From positions 21,061 through 85,060 of the forward strand of contig JAUJNG010000004.1 in NCBI GenBank assembly GCA_030448265.1: a DNA stretch of 64,000 bases, in the 5' to 3' direction. The translations under genes were made by a program, and so were the position numbers. Below the pieces are notes generated by a model. That model searched no databases. It saw only the letters and a program-made list of their open reading frames with translations, and was not told where the DNA came from. How positions within the stretch are numbered: position 1 is the first letter of the stretch; every line of letters begins with the position of its first letter. Shown here one piece after another: positions 54,694 through 63,919 of this stretch. Source of the DNA: Abditibacterium sp. GTDB taxonomy: Bacteria; Armatimonadota; Abditibacteriia; Abditibacteriales; Abditibacteriaceae.

Positions 54694-54729
54694 AAAAACC
54701 GCCGCTCGAAATTTCGAGCGGCGGTTTTT
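54694..54729 (+). terminator. Intrinsic terminator after rplT
   Basis: aaaaaccgccgctcgaaa pairs with tttcgagcggcggttttt, a perfect stem with a run of T. It ends the infC operon and could also serve the convergent gene. Confidence 0.95.
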
Positions 54730-54773
54730 GTTTCGCTTGAACTTGTTCTCCACTGAAACGCACATTTTTGGTT

Positions 54774-55739
54774 TCAAACATCGTGGTGCGCGAGGTCGAA
54801 CTGAAGCCAGGAAGTGCCGACAATAAAATGTAAAATCGAACCGCGATTGTGAACTTGTGCGCGGCTCAAATTGACCTCAAGGGGCGATACGATTTCGATT
54901 TCGCGCAGATTCTTCATCTGCGCGTCGCCTAATTGTTGAATAGCACAGCGCGTTCCATTGCCTTGATAACCACCGAACAGTAAAACGCGATCATTGTCAA
55001 TGGCCAAGCCACGAGCGCCACTGATTTCGTTGTGCCACAGACGCGATTTCCCATTTGGCGTGATGCGGACAACAGGAAAATTGGTGTAAGGACAAGACCA
55101 GACTGCATCGCGCGCAACATTGAGCGTGTAACAATCAGCCATCGGACTCCAATCGAACTGCCAGACAATATGGCCGTGAGCATCAAAGCGCACAATCCCT
55201 GATGCACCAGGAGGTTGTTGCTGCTTATTTTTACTCGTCGCGCTCCAACCGAAATTACTAAAAACACCTTCGTCGGAGTATCCCGCCCAAATCGAACCGT
55301 CGCGCGCAACTGCGACGTGTTCAAGCCCATCACCCATCACAAAACGACGTGTGAGCTTTCCCTGCCAGTCGTAAACCGCCGCATTGAGTTCTGGATTTCC
55401 ATCACGATTGAGACAACGCGCTGCGACAACGAGAACTTCGCCGTTGGGCAGCGGCTGAACAAAAGGGTGTGCTTCTTCGACTTCGATGCTGATTTCACCC
55501 TGAAAGTCCGGCGCAAATTGCAAGATATCGGAGCGGTAGGGAGCGATTTTGGACATTGGAAACGAAGCCCTACCCATCTGGACATATCGCCCGAGCGCTT
55601 TTTCTTTCGCAGTGCTTGTCGTGGCGAGAAGCAAAACTTCGTTTTCCGGCCCCACACCAACTGACACGATTTCGCGCCCGTTTAAGTGCGGCGCGAAGTC
55701 AGCGACAAAAGTGAGTTCGACCTGCTTTTTCTTTGGCAT
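54774..55739 (-). CDS. Beta-propeller-like protein, hypothetical
   Basis: A 321-residue protein of repeated beta strands: VAVARDGSIWAGYSDEGVF, IVRFDAHGHIVWQFDW, VVRITPNGKSRLWH and similar four-strand units, consistent with a six-bladed propeller. There is no signal peptide or membrane segment. I recognise no specific family. It is less GC-rich than the nearby housekeeping genes. It may be last in the minus-strand series that begins with mutS2, though a 113-bp gap precedes it. Confidence 0.7.
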   Translation of the reverse strand: MPKKKQVELTFVADFAPHLNGREIVSVGVGPENEVLLLATTSTAKEKALGRYVQMGRASFPMSKIAPYRSDILQFAPDFQGEISIEVEEAHPFVQPLPNGEVLVVAARCLNRDGNPELNAAVYDWQGKLTRRFVMGDGLEHVAVARDGSIWAGYSDEGVFSNFGWSATSKNKQQQPPGASGIVRFDAHGHIVWQFDWSPMADCYTLNVARDAVWSCPYTNFPVVRITPNGKSRLWHNEISGARGLAIDNDRVLLFGGYQGNGTRCAIQQLGDAQMKNLREIEIVSPLEVNLSRAQVHNRGSILHFIVGTSWLQFDLAHHDV

Positions 55740-55852
55740 GGGTGGAGTTTGTCCGTCGGGCGTTCAAACACGCACTTAACCCGTTTAGATTCGACGGGAT
55801 CAAGCCACGAAACATCGAAACGCAGTTCCGCATCGAGACGCAACGTCTGTTT

Positions 55853-56362
55853 TCAGCCACAACGCAAATCACACGCTGAATCCCAACTATTGTTTTCTCC
55901 GCTATTAAGAAGCAGCACGATGTAAAGATGTTTTCGCCCCGCAAGACGAGCCAAGTCCCACGGCTCGTTGTAATGGTATTTCCAGCGATAATTCGCGGGC
56001 AACGGAGAGGGCAGAAACCTAATTTCAACAGGTTGCGTGCCATTTTTCACGTCTTGGAAATCATCGTTTGCACTGTTTGGGACGGCAACGCGCGTTGACT
56101 CATAAAACCTGCGAACCGCGTTTTGGGAACGGGGAGAGGAACGCAACTCAGCGACGAAGAAATCGCAGTGATTGCCGTTGCCAAACAAGCCGATATCCTG
56201 GGTTCGCGCGATGAATTCCGAGTCGGGAATGTGAGTCAGGCTGGCGAACCGGCGCTCGAAAGCTGACAGTCGCAGGTTGTTGTAAAGCGGGGTCAGCAGG
56301 AATGGGCTAAGGAACAAAAAGACGAGCGCCAACACGACCAAACAGCCGCGAGAACGTTTCAT
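55853..56362 (-). CDS. Single-pass membrane protein, hypothetical
   Basis: A 169-residue protein with one N-terminal membrane segment (residues 7-27) and a mixed C-terminal domain outside the membrane that holds three Cys residues (one in GNHCDFF, two near the C-terminus). Its ATG overlaps the TGA of the HEAT-repeat gene (ATGA), so the two are coupled. I see no family match. Confidence 0.7.
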   Translation of the reverse strand: MKRSRGCLVVLALVFLFLSPFLLTPLYNNLRLSAFERRFASLTHIPDSEFIARTQDIGLFGNGNHCDFFVAELRSSPRSQNAVRRFYESTRVAVPNSANDDFQDVKNGTQPVEIRFLPSPLPANYRWKYHYNEPWDLARLAGRKHLYIVLLLNSGENNSWDSACDLRCG

Positions 56363-58116
56363 GTGGCGGCGTTGATTTGCCTGATCGCTTCGCGCGCCGC
56401 ATCGGAGGAGTTGGGCGGTGAAGCATTGCCGTCAGGATCAACCATTGGTTTGGCCTCAGCAAGGGTTTGGAGGAGCGGCAGGGCGGGCGCCGAGGATTTG
56501 CCGATGCGGCCCAGTGCGCGTATCACTTCAAGTGGAACGGAGGTGGAGGCGATGTAGCCATAAAAAATCATGCCGTCCCTTTCTGCGATTTTCATCCCTC
56601 TCCATCTCTGGGATTGAATTGTGTGCATCAAAATCGGCACCGCGTCTTTTCCCTGAGCGCCCAAAGCTGCGGCCGCTCGCGCCGCACCAACCAGAAGTAG
56701 GTCGTCGGGGCGTTCGCCCTGACAAGCCAGTTCCAACGTTTTGATAACCCGCGTGGCAATCGCGCGCCGTTTGGAATTTTCCAGCTTCGCGCCGGATTGT
56801 GCGACAATCGTGGCGACGGCAATCCACAAATTGGCGCGCGTCGGCGAAGAGCCAGCCTGATCCCTGCCCAAAACTCGCGGCGAATCGAGCAATTGCAGAA
56901 GCGCATCCAGCAACCCGCCCTGATCTTGGCCGATAGCCATCGCCAGACGAGTGAGTTGTGGCCATTCGTCATAAGAGTCCGTTTTTTCGTCGGTCGCGCG
57001 CAGGGCGGCGCTCAAATTCGCCGCCGCCGGAAGCGAAGCCACGCCGATGTTTGCCAGCGCCCGCGCCGCCACAATCCGAACGCGCGGCTGCGGGTTTTTC
57101 AGGGCCTCGACCAGAGCGGGAACAGCGGCGGCGTCGGCGGGTGTGGCTTTAAACAGGGCGTTCTGGGCGATTTGGGAGAGAAAGGTTTGATCGTCAGTGC
57201 CAAACCGATTGCGGCGTGCCAGAACTGCCACGAGGGTTTGCGTCGCGCGCAGATCTGCGCCCACGCCAATGAAACCCAGCGTATCAATCGCTGCGCCCTG
57301 CGAGAATTCTTCATCGCGCCCGATAATCGAAAGTAGAAGCGGAACCGCCTGCGCCGCCGACCTGCCGGATTTTTGCAACTGTAAAAATGCCAGCACGCTT
57401 TTGTCGGGCGCGGCCTGGTCAATTCTCTCCAGCGTTTTGATCGCTTCGGCAAGGGAAGGCAAAGGCCGGTTTTTCAGCGCGATTTCGCCCAGCGCGTAAT
57501 AAGCGCCGTAGGCAGCGCTGACATCGGCGAACTGCATGGCGCGCGTTTTTTCCAGTTCGCGGATTTGTTGGCCCAGATCGGGAATCGCGCGCGTCGCAAT
57601 CGGCCCCATTTTCGCCAACGCCTGGGCGCTCGTCACGACATCGCCTGGCGAGTGTGTCCATCGCAGACTTTTCGAGAGAGCGGCAAAAACGCGCCCATCA
57701 TCGGGGCCGATTTTGGCGAGGGCAATTCGGCTTCGTTCGCGCGCCCAATCCTGTTTCGCTGTCTCGGCGATTTCGATGAGTTGCGGAATCGCGGTTTTCG
57801 CCTGGGGGCCGTAATGTCCCAGCAAATCCGCCAGGGCGGACAATCTGCTGTTGTCGTTATAGTCGTTGCTCGTGACTTTCAGCAGGGGCAACACAGCCAG
57901 CACGACTTTCGCCGCTGCCGTTTTGTGTTGCATGAAATAATTCACGGCAGACGAAACTTTGTCGGGTTCGGGCCGCGCCAAATCAGCGAGATATTTCTCT
58001 TCCAGAATCAACGCAGGCGCCGTTTCTGCGGCGCGCGCCTCAAGCGGACAAACCGGCTCCGGCAAGCCACCCCATGCGGCGACCAGGCCAACAGCGACGC
58101 AAGTTGAAATTTTCAT
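56359..58116 (-). CDS. Exported HEAT-repeat protein
   Basis: A 585-residue protein with a signal peptide (residues 1-28, ARA end) and then HEAT/Armadillo-type helical pairs from about 60 to 580, such as PRVRIVAARALANIGVASLP and RLSALADLLGHYGPQAKTAI. Such proteins act as binding scaffolds. ATG 58116 starts at the signal peptide; the longer ORF overlaps the VOC gene. It follows the VOC gene by 13 bp and is coupled to the next gene by an ATGA overlap. Confidence 0.82.
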   Translation of the reverse strand: MKISTCVAVGLVAAWGGLPEPVCPLEARAAETAPALILEEKYLADLARPEPDKVSSAVNYFMQHKTAAAKVVLAVLPLLKVTSNDYNDNSRLSALADLLGHYGPQAKTAIPQLIEIAETAKQDWARERSRIALAKIGPDDGRVFAALSKSLRWTHSPGDVVTSAQALAKMGPIATRAIPDLGQQIRELEKTRAMQFADVSAAYGAYYALGEIALKNRPLPSLAEAIKTLERIDQAAPDKSVLAFLQLQKSGRSAAQAVPLLLSIIGRDEEFSQGAAIDTLGFIGVGADLRATQTLVAVLARRNRFGTDDQTFLSQIAQNALFKATPADAAAVPALVEALKNPQPRVRIVAARALANIGVASLPAAANLSAALRATDEKTDSYDEWPQLTRLAMAIGQDQGGLLDALLQLLDSPRVLGRDQAGSSPTRANLWIAVATIVAQSGAKLENSKRRAIATRVIKTLELACQGERPDDLLLVGAARAAAALGAQGKDAVPILMHTIQSQRWRGMKIAERDGMIFYGYIASTSVPLEVIRALGRIGKSSAPALPLLQTLAEAKPMVDPDGNASPPNSSDAAREAIRQINAAT

Positions 58117-58129
58117 AATTAGCTGCGCT

Positions 58130-58489
58130 TCATTTCTCCACCAACTGCACATTTCGAGCATCAAAATCCCAAACGTTGCACCAACGACCCCATTCTGAAA
58201 CTTTGATTTCGCCCCCAACTTTCGCGCCCGCTTCACGCAGTTTTTCCAGCGTGTCATCGAGCGAATCAACGCGAAAACCGAGCATCGGCGTGGCGAAATT
58301 TTCGTCGTTTTGGCCCGTTTTCGGCGGATAAATTTCCAGCACGACTTCCCCCATTGTGCAGGAGAAGTGAACCGGCCCGTTACCGTGCTGTTCGCGCTGA
58401 AAATCAAGGCCAAGGGCATTGTAAAACGGCAAAAGCGCTTCTGGCTGGGGCGAGCGAAGGACAAGGAGACTTAAAACCGTTGGATTCAT
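58130..58489 (-). CDS. VOC-family protein (second)
   Basis: A 119-residue VOC module. LSLLVLRSPQPEALLPFYNA opens it, LGFRVDSLDDTLEKLREAG follows, and the last strand is VWDFDARNVQLVEK. The metal-type residues are only partly kept. Its ATG overlaps the stop of mutS2 (ATGA), so it is translated with mutS2. The role is unknown. Confidence 0.8.
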   Translation of the reverse strand: MNPTVLSLLVLRSPQPEALLPFYNALGLDFQREQHGNGPVHFSCTMGEVVLEIYPPKTGQNDENFATPMLGFRVDSLDDTLEKLREAGAKVGGEIKVSEWGRWCNVWDFDARNVQLVEK

Positions 58490-60933
58490 CCTAATTTCAC
58501 CACCGTCGCGCCTTCGCCGCCTTCGTTTTGCGGCGCGAGTTCGTAATCTTCCACCGCGCGATTCGATTTCAAAAAGCGATGCACCGCCGTTCTTAAAGCG
58601 CCCGAACCGCGTCCGTGAACGATGCGAATTTCCTTCTTTTCGGCCAAAATCGCGTCGTCGAGATACTTTTCGAGTTCATCCAGAGCCGAAACCGTGTCCT
58701 GGCCGATGAGATTGATTTCGGGCGCCACGCTCCACGCTTTGCGCGCCTGAATCGCTCCCACACCGCGAATCGTGTGGTTGCGCTCCACCACTTCCAGATC
58801 AGCGAGTTTGACTTCGATTTTCATCGCGCCCACGCGCACTTCGGCGCGGTTGTTCTCGATTTTGAGAACCTCGCCTTCTCTATCTAAAGTCTTCAAGCGG
58901 ACAATTTGGCCGCGTTGGAGTTGGGATAGAGGAAGGGAAGAAGGGAAGGAGGAAAGATTTTGAGGCGGCTGAATTCCAGCTTTTTCTTCCTTTCTCTCTT
59001 TCTTATCGTCTCCGCCGGAGGCCTGAACCCGTTCCCGCAGCGTTCGCAAACGCCCGCGCGCGTTTTCGGTGTCCTTGTTTTCGCCCGCGCCGATTCCGCG
59101 CGCGGCTTTACGAAGTTCGCGCAACGCGGCGTCGGCTTCTTTGGTGGCGTTTTCGACTAATTCTTTGGCCTCGCGGCGCGCACGGTCGAGTTCGCGCTGG
59201 CTTTCGCGCTCGACTCGTTGGATTCTCGCCTCGTATTCGCGCTTTAAAGCCTCGACTTCCTCGCGTTCGCGGCGCGCTTCCTCGGTTTGCTGCGCGAGTT
59301 GGCGCTGCGTGGCGTCGAGCTGCTGCGTGGCGGCCTCGACTTCGCCGCGCTCGCGGCCCAGATAGCGCCGCGCGCGCTGCACTAAATCGGGCGGCATTCC
59401 CAATCGCGCCGCGATGTCGAGCGCGTTGCTCGCGCCTGGAACGCCGATTCGCAAGTGATAAGTCGGGCGCAGCGTCACGGGGTCGAATTCAACGCTGGCG
59501 TTCTCGAAACGGCCCGCCGAAAGCGCGAATTGTTTGAGTTCGCCGTAATGCGTGGTCGCCAGAACCTTGGCGCCGCGCCGTGATAAGGAGCGCAAAACCG
59601 CTTTGGCGAGCGCGGCGCCTTCGTCGGGGTCGGTTCCGGCGCCGATTTCATCGAATAAAACCAGATCGTGCGGCTTGACATCGCGCAAAATTGCCACGAT
59701 GTTTCGCAGATGGCCCGAAAACGTCGAAAGGTTTTGCTCGATGGACTGTTCGTCGCCGATGTCAACGTGAATCTGGCCAGGCAGCGACAGCCACGAATTG
59801 GGCTGGGCCGGAATATGAAGACCGCAGCCGGTCATCAGGGTGAGCAGGCCGAGCGTTTTGAGAACGATGGTTTTGCCACCCGTGTTGGGGCCGGTGAGCA
59901 GCATGACATCGAAATCGCCGCGCTCGGTGGCGGCGCTTTCGTCGCCGATTTTGATGTCGTTGGCGACGCAGTTTTCCACCAGGGGATGCCGCGCTGACTT
60001 GAGGAAGGCGCCGTGAACTTCGTCACGCAAAACGGGTTCGATGGCGTCCATTTCGAGCGACAATTGCGCTTTGGCGAAGATGAAATCCAGATCGATAGAG
60101 GCGTCGAGCGAAGGCCGCAAATCCTCGTAAGCGCCGCCGATTAAGCCCGAAACACCCCGTAAAACATCCAAAATCGCCCCTTTTTCTTCGCCCGCAAGTT
60201 CGCGCAAACGGTTGTTGAGGTCGATCACGGCCTGCGGCTCGATGAAAAACGCGCCGCCCGACGAACTTCGGTCGTGGACGATGCCAGGCACCGATCCGCG
60301 ACTTTCGGCCTTCACCGGCAAGCAGTAACGCCCGTCGCGCACCGTGACGAAAGCGTCCTGCAAATGGGGCGTGACGCGCGCATCGGAAAGCATTCCGCGC
60401 AGTCGGGTTTGAATCTGCGCCTGTGTCGAACGGATGTTGCGGCGCGCTTTGAGCAGATCGAGCGAGGCGTCGTCTTTGATTTCGCCGTTGTCGTCAACCG
60501 CGTCGTAGATGGCTTTTTCGAGGTCTTTGCGCGGCGTGATGCGCTCGGCGATGTCGAAAAGGCGCTCGAAATGGTCGGAAATTTCGTCGGAAGTCGAGAA
60601 CAGCGTTTCGCGCAGGCGCCGCGCGCCTTCGATGGCTCGCCCGACGGCCAGAAGCGGCTGCGGGTCGAGAACCGCGCCCACCGAAGCGATTTTGAGCGAT
60701 TCCGCCACGTCCGACAGTCCGCCGAACGGCGGAAAACGCACCTTTTGCACGAAAGTTTTGGCTTCGGATGTTAAAGCCAACGCCGCGCGCGCCGTTTCGT
60801 TCTCGTTGCAGGGCACGATTTGGCGCACGCGGGCACGGCCCAACTCGCTGGCGCAGAGACCTTCGAGGCGCGCCAGCACTTTGGGCAGTTCGAGGCGTTC
60901 GAGCGTGCGGAGGTGGTAAGAATGAGAAGGCAC
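58486..60933 (-). CDS. mutS2: Endonuclease MutS2
   Basis: An 815-residue MutS-family ATPase without the mismatch domain. Core helices run to about 320. The ATPase has Walker A TGPNTGGKTIVLKTLG and Walker B DLVLFDEIGAGTDPDEGAAL. A long coiled coil follows (about 520-640), then a C-terminal Smr nuclease domain (from about 735) with IRIVHGRGSGALR. It acts on branched DNA or on collided ribosomes in different bacteria. It begins at GTG 60933 with no clear SD. The coiled region has a Lys/Glu-rich insertion at about 640-665. Confidence 0.95.
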   Translation of the reverse strand: MPSHSYHLRTLERLELPKVLARLEGLCASELGRARVRQIVPCNENETARAALALTSEAKTFVQKVRFPPFGGLSDVAESLKIASVGAVLDPQPLLAVGRAIEGARRLRETLFSTSDEISDHFERLFDIAERITPRKDLEKAIYDAVDDNGEIKDDASLDLLKARRNIRSTQAQIQTRLRGMLSDARVTPHLQDAFVTVRDGRYCLPVKAESRGSVPGIVHDRSSSGGAFFIEPQAVIDLNNRLRELAGEEKGAILDVLRGVSGLIGGAYEDLRPSLDASIDLDFIFAKAQLSLEMDAIEPVLRDEVHGAFLKSARHPLVENCVANDIKIGDESAATERGDFDVMLLTGPNTGGKTIVLKTLGLLTLMTGCGLHIPAQPNSWLSLPGQIHVDIGDEQSIEQNLSTFSGHLRNIVAILRDVKPHDLVLFDEIGAGTDPDEGAALAKAVLRSLSRRGAKVLATTHYGELKQFALSAGRFENASVEFDPVTLRPTYHLRIGVPGASNALDIAARLGMPPDLVQRARRYLGRERGEVEAATQQLDATQRQLAQQTEEARREREEVEALKREYEARIQRVERESQRELDRARREAKELVENATKEADAALRELRKAARGIGAGENKDTENARGRLRTLRERVQASGGDDKKERKEEKAGIQPPQNLSSFPSSLPLSQLQRGQIVRLKTLDREGEVLKIENNRAEVRVGAMKIEVKLADLEVVERNHTIRGVGAIQARKAWSVAPEINLIGQDTVSALDELEKYLDDAILAEKKEIRIVHGRGSGALRTAVHRFLKSNRAVEDYELAPQNEGGEGATVVKLG

Positions 60934-61103
60934 AGGAGAAGTTTAGCGAGTCAAAGGCCGCGTTTTGGTCTGGAACGCGCCCATCTCACTTGACAGAGGA
61001 AACTCGTTTTGGAAAATTCCTTGACGTCTGCCACTTGGCTTGGCGCCTTAAACTAAGGCGAGTCGTAAAACTTATCCGTTTCGCCCAAGGATTTTCCTCT
61101 ATT

Positions 61104-62021
61104 ATGAGATTGCTGACGCGCTCCGATTTCGACGGCCTGGCCTGTGCCGTTTTGCTCAAAGATGTCGGACTCATCGACCGTTATAAATTCGTGCATCCCA
61201 AAGACATTCAGGACGGCAAAGTCGAAGTTTCCGAAAACGATGTTCTCGCCAACGTGCCTTATGTGCCAGGCTGCGGTTTGTGGTTCGACCATCACACCAG
61301 CGAGGGTCAGCGCCTGGTGCAACTGGGCGAATTCGAAGGCGATTACCGCGAAGCGCCGTCGTGCGCGCGCGTGATCTGGGATTTTTACGACGGCTACAAC
61401 ACTTTCGGCGAACATTTCACGCCGCTCATGGAAGCGGTCGATAAAAGCGATTCCGGCAACCTCGACACCGAAGATATCGAAAACCCGCGCGACTGGATTT
61501 TGCTCTCTTATGTAATGGATCCGCGCACCGGTCTGGGTCGCTACAGGGATTATCGCATTTCCAACTACCAGTTGATGGAAGACATAGTGGAGCAGTGCCG
61601 CAATCGCACCATTGGCGAGATTCTGGCACTTCCCGACGTGACCGAGCGCGTGAAACGCTACTACGAGCAGACCGGACTTTTTCGCGCCATGATGAGAAAG
61701 CGCGCGGCCCAGGATGCAAACATCATTGCCATCGACCTGCGCGAGCAGGAGGAGATTTACGCCGGCAACCGCTTCGTGGTCTACACCATGTTTCCCGAAG
61801 CGAACGTGTCGTTGCAGATGATGTGGGGCTTTCAACGCCAAAATATCGTCATCACCTGCGGGCACAGCATCACCAATCGCACCTGCAAGGCCGATGTCGG
61901 GAAACTGATGCTGGAATATGGCGGCGGCGGCCATCGCACGGTGGGTTCGTGCCAGGTCGAAGTGGAAAACGCCGACGCGGCTTTTCAAGAGATCGCGGCG
62001 CGTTTGCGCGAAAGCGGTTGA
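61104..62021 (+). CDS. DHH-family phosphoesterase
   Basis: A 305-residue DHH/DHHA1 protein. [16 protein letters not shown] supplies metal Asp residues, [13 protein letters not shown] is the DHH motif, and the C-terminal [17 protein letters not shown] is the DHHA1 substrate motif. Relatives hydrolyse polyphosphate, short RNA or cyclic dinucleotides; the exact substrate is not known. ATG 61104 fits the family start. It is divergent from mutS2, with a 170-bp gap. Confidence 0.9.
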   Translation: MRLLTRSDFDGLACAVLLKDVGLIDRYKFVHPKDIQDGKVEVSENDVLANVPYVPGCGLWFDHHTSEGQRLVQLGEFEGDYREAPSCARVIWDFYDGYNTFGEHFTPLMEAVDKSDSGNLDTEDIENPRDWILLSYVMDPRTGLGRYRDYRISNYQLMEDIVEQCRNRTIGEILALPDVTERVKRYYEQTGLFRAMMRKRAAQDANIIAIDLREQEEIYAGNRFVVYTMFPEANVSLQMMWGFQRQNIVITCGHSITNRTCKADVGKLMLEYGGGGHRTVGSCQVEVENADAAFQEIAARLRESG

Positions 62022-62053
62022 AATGGGCCGCGATTTGCCCTGCGCCCCGCGTT

Positions 62054-63037
62054 ATGCAAACCCGAAATTTAGGCGGATTGGAAGTGTCGGCGCTTGGCTT
62101 GGGCTGCATGGGCATGAGCGATTTTTACGGCGACCGCGACGACGCCGAAAGTTTGAAAACTCTCGACCGCGCGCTCGAACTGGGCATGGGCTTCTGGGAC
62201 ACGGCGGATATGTATGGGCCGTTTCGCAATGAAGAGCTGGTCGGGCGAGCGCTGCAGGGACGCCGCGAGAAGGTCGTGCTGGCGACCAAATTCGGCATCG
62301 AACGCGACCCCGACAATGCCCAGATGCGCGGCATCAACGGGCGGCCCGAATATGTCAAAGCGGCGTGCGAGGCCAGTCTGAAACGGCTGCAAACGGATCA
62401 AATCGATTTGTATTACCAGCACCGCGTCGATCCCAATGTGCCTATCGAAGACACTGTTGGCGCGATGGCCGAACTGGTCAAAGGGGGCAAAGTGCGCTTT
62501 CTGGGACTTTCGGAAGCCGGCCCCGAGACGATCCGGCGCGCTCACAAAGTTCATCCCATCATGGCGCTGCAAACCGAGTATTCGCTGTGGACGCGCGATG
62601 TCGAGGACGAAATTCTGCCGCTCACCCGCGAACTGGACATTGGTTTCGTGGCCTATTCGCCACTCGGACGCGGGTTTTTGACGGGGCAAATCAAGAAATC
62701 CGAAGATTTGGACGAGGATGATTACCGACGCCAGTCGCCGCGCTTTCAGGGCGAAAACTTCGACAAAAACCTCGAATTGGTGCGAAAAATCGAAGAAATG
62801 GCGAAGTCTCGCGGCTGCACACCGGCGCAACTGGCGCTGGGGTGGTTGCTGGCGCAGGGCGGGGACATCGTGCCGATTCCTGGCACCAAAAAGCGCTCGC
62901 GCCTGGAAGAAAACGCGGGCGCTATGGACATCGAACTTTCGCCCGAAGAACTGGCGCAAATCGAGGAAATCGCGCCCCACCACGCGGCGGCGGGCGGACG
63001 TTATCCCGAAGCGGCGATGGCTTCGGTAGGGCGTTGA
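62054..63037 (+). CDS. Aldo/keto reductase
   Basis: A 327-residue NADPH-dependent (alpha/beta)8 reductase. [17 protein letters not shown] holds Asp and Tyr of the tetrad, VVLATKFG the Lys, and LYYQHRVDP the His. [16 protein letters not shown] binds the cofactor. It resembles the AKR13/YakC-type enzymes. The natural substrate is not clear. It starts 32 bp after the DHH gene. Confidence 0.93.
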   Translation: MQTRNLGGLEVSALGLGCMGMSDFYGDRDDAESLKTLDRALELGMGFWDTADMYGPFRNEELVGRALQGRREKVVLATKFGIERDPDNAQMRGINGRPEYVKAACEASLKRLQTDQIDLYYQHRVDPNVPIEDTVGAMAELVKGGKVRFLGLSEAGPETIRRAHKVHPIMALQTEYSLWTRDVEDEILPLTRELDIGFVAYSPLGRGFLTGQIKKSEDLDEDDYRRQSPRFQGENFDKNLELVRKIEEMAKSRGCTPAQLALGWLLAQGGDIVPIPGTKKRSRLEENAGAMDIELSPEELAQIEEIAPHHAAAGGRYPEAAMASVGR

Positions 63038-63046
63038 GTGATGGAC

Positions 63047-63075
63047 TTGACGAAATGGTGTCGGGCCGTTAAGAT
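63047..63075 (+). promoter_or_regulatory. Promoter of the tRNA array
   Basis: TTGACG (63047-63052), a 17-bp spacer and TAAGAT (63070-63075). The expected start near 63082 is about 7 bases before the first tRNA. Confidence 0.8.
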
Positions 63076-63088
63076 TTATCGGGCTTAT

Positions 63089-63162
63089 CGCGGGGTGGAG
63101 CAGTCCGGTAGCTCGCAAGGCTCATAACCTTGAGGTCGTCAGTTCGAATCTGGCCCCCGCCA
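63089..63162 (+). tRNA. Initiator tRNA-fMet (anticodon CAT)
   Basis: A 74-nt cloverleaf: acceptor CGCGGGG with CCCCGCC, D-arm GAGC/GCTC, anticodon arm CAAGG-CTCATAA-CCTTG, T-arm GTCAG/CTGGC. Position 1 (C) faces C72 and is unpaired, as expected of an initiator. The anticodon stem has only two of the three usual G-C pairs. CCA is not encoded. Confidence 0.9.
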
Positions 63163-63166
63163 TTGG

Positions 63167-63251
63167 GAAAGGCTAAAGGATGAAGGCTAAAGGATAAATC
63201 AAGCCGTAACTGGAAGCGATTTATCCTTTAACCTTCATCCTTTAGCCTTTC
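63167..63251. repeat. Inverted repeat between tRNA genes, copy 1
   Basis: gaaaggctaaaggatgaagg and complement. Each arm itself contains a repeated ggctaaagga unit. A second copy follows the next tRNA. Confidence 0.9.
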
Positions 63252-63256
63252 AATCT

Positions 63257-63329
63257 GGGTCTGTGGCGCAGTTGGGAGCGCGCCTCGTTCGCATCGAGGA
63301 GGTCAGGGGTTCGAATCCCCTCAGATCCA
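63257..63329 (+). tRNA. tRNA-Ala (anticodon CGC)
   Basis: A 73-nt cloverleaf with acceptor GGGTCTG/CAGATCC holding the alanine identity pair G3-U70. Anticodon arm CCTCG-TTCGCAT-CGAGG. T-arm AGGGG/CCCCT. The discriminator is A and CCA is not encoded. Confidence 0.97.
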
Positions 63330-63335
63330 CTTGGA

Positions 63336-63425
63336 AAAGGCTAAAGGATGAAGGCTAAAGGCTAAATCAAACCAAGTTTGCATGACCGCTTGATTTATCC
63401 TTTAGCCTTCATCCTTTAGCCTTCA
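63336..63425. repeat. Inverted repeat between tRNA genes, copy 2
   Basis: aaaaggctaaaggatgaagg with its complement on the right, nearly identical in the arms to copy 1, with a different loop. Confidence 0.9.
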
Positions 63426-63433
63426 AAAAACTC

Positions 63434-63506
<73 letters not shown>

Positions 63507-63513
63507 GAAACAC

Positions 63514-63547
63514 CAAAACCCTTCGCACGCCGTGCGAAGGGTTTTTG
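63514..63547. terminator. Terminator after the tRNA array
   Basis: aaaacccttcgcac pairs with gtgcgaagggtttt around gcc and is followed by T-rich sequence. It ends the tRNA transcript and the opposite small gene. Confidence 0.9.
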
Positions 63548-63559
63548 TTTGCGCCCGTT

Positions 63560-63754
63560 TTAGCGCGGGTTGGTTTCCTCGATGAGCTGATTTCCATCGG
63601 TGGCGGGGCCGTCGATGTCGAAAAGCGGGGTCGAATCCTGACCGGCATCACTCGTGTCGCCGCCCGCGAGGCCGCCCGCCGGAGCCTCGGTCACGTTGCT
63701 GGTTTGGTCGCCCGCCTGGGAGTTCTCGCCGAAATGGGAAGTGGAGTTGGTCAT
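63560..63754 (-). CDS. Small acidic protein, hypothetical
   Basis: A 64-residue hydrophilic protein rich in Gly, Asp, Ser and Thr, with no Cys, no membrane segment and probably little fixed structure. aagga lies 6 bases before ATG 63754 and a terminator lies just beyond its stop, so it looks like a real gene. I recognise no family. Confidence 0.6.
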   Translation of the reverse strand: MTNSTSHFGENSQAGDQTSNVTEAPAGGLAGGDTSDAGQDSTPLFDIDGPATDGNQLIEETNPR

Positions 63755-63919
63755 AACAGTTCCTTTTTGTGGCTCAAAAGAGCCGCTACGAGCGTCGCAA
63801 ACGCCACGCCAGGCGCTTTTGTAAACCGGAAGTTAAGACGCAAAAGCGCGATTTTGTGCTAACTTAAGGCGCAAAGTTTCGGTCGTTTCGACCGCTTTAG
63901 CTCCCATTCAAGGTTTCGC

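Noticed and set aside
63167..63425. Repeats and spacers resembling a small CRISPR
   Set aside because: The units are palindromes between tRNA genes, not direct repeats with unique spacers. No cas gene is present.
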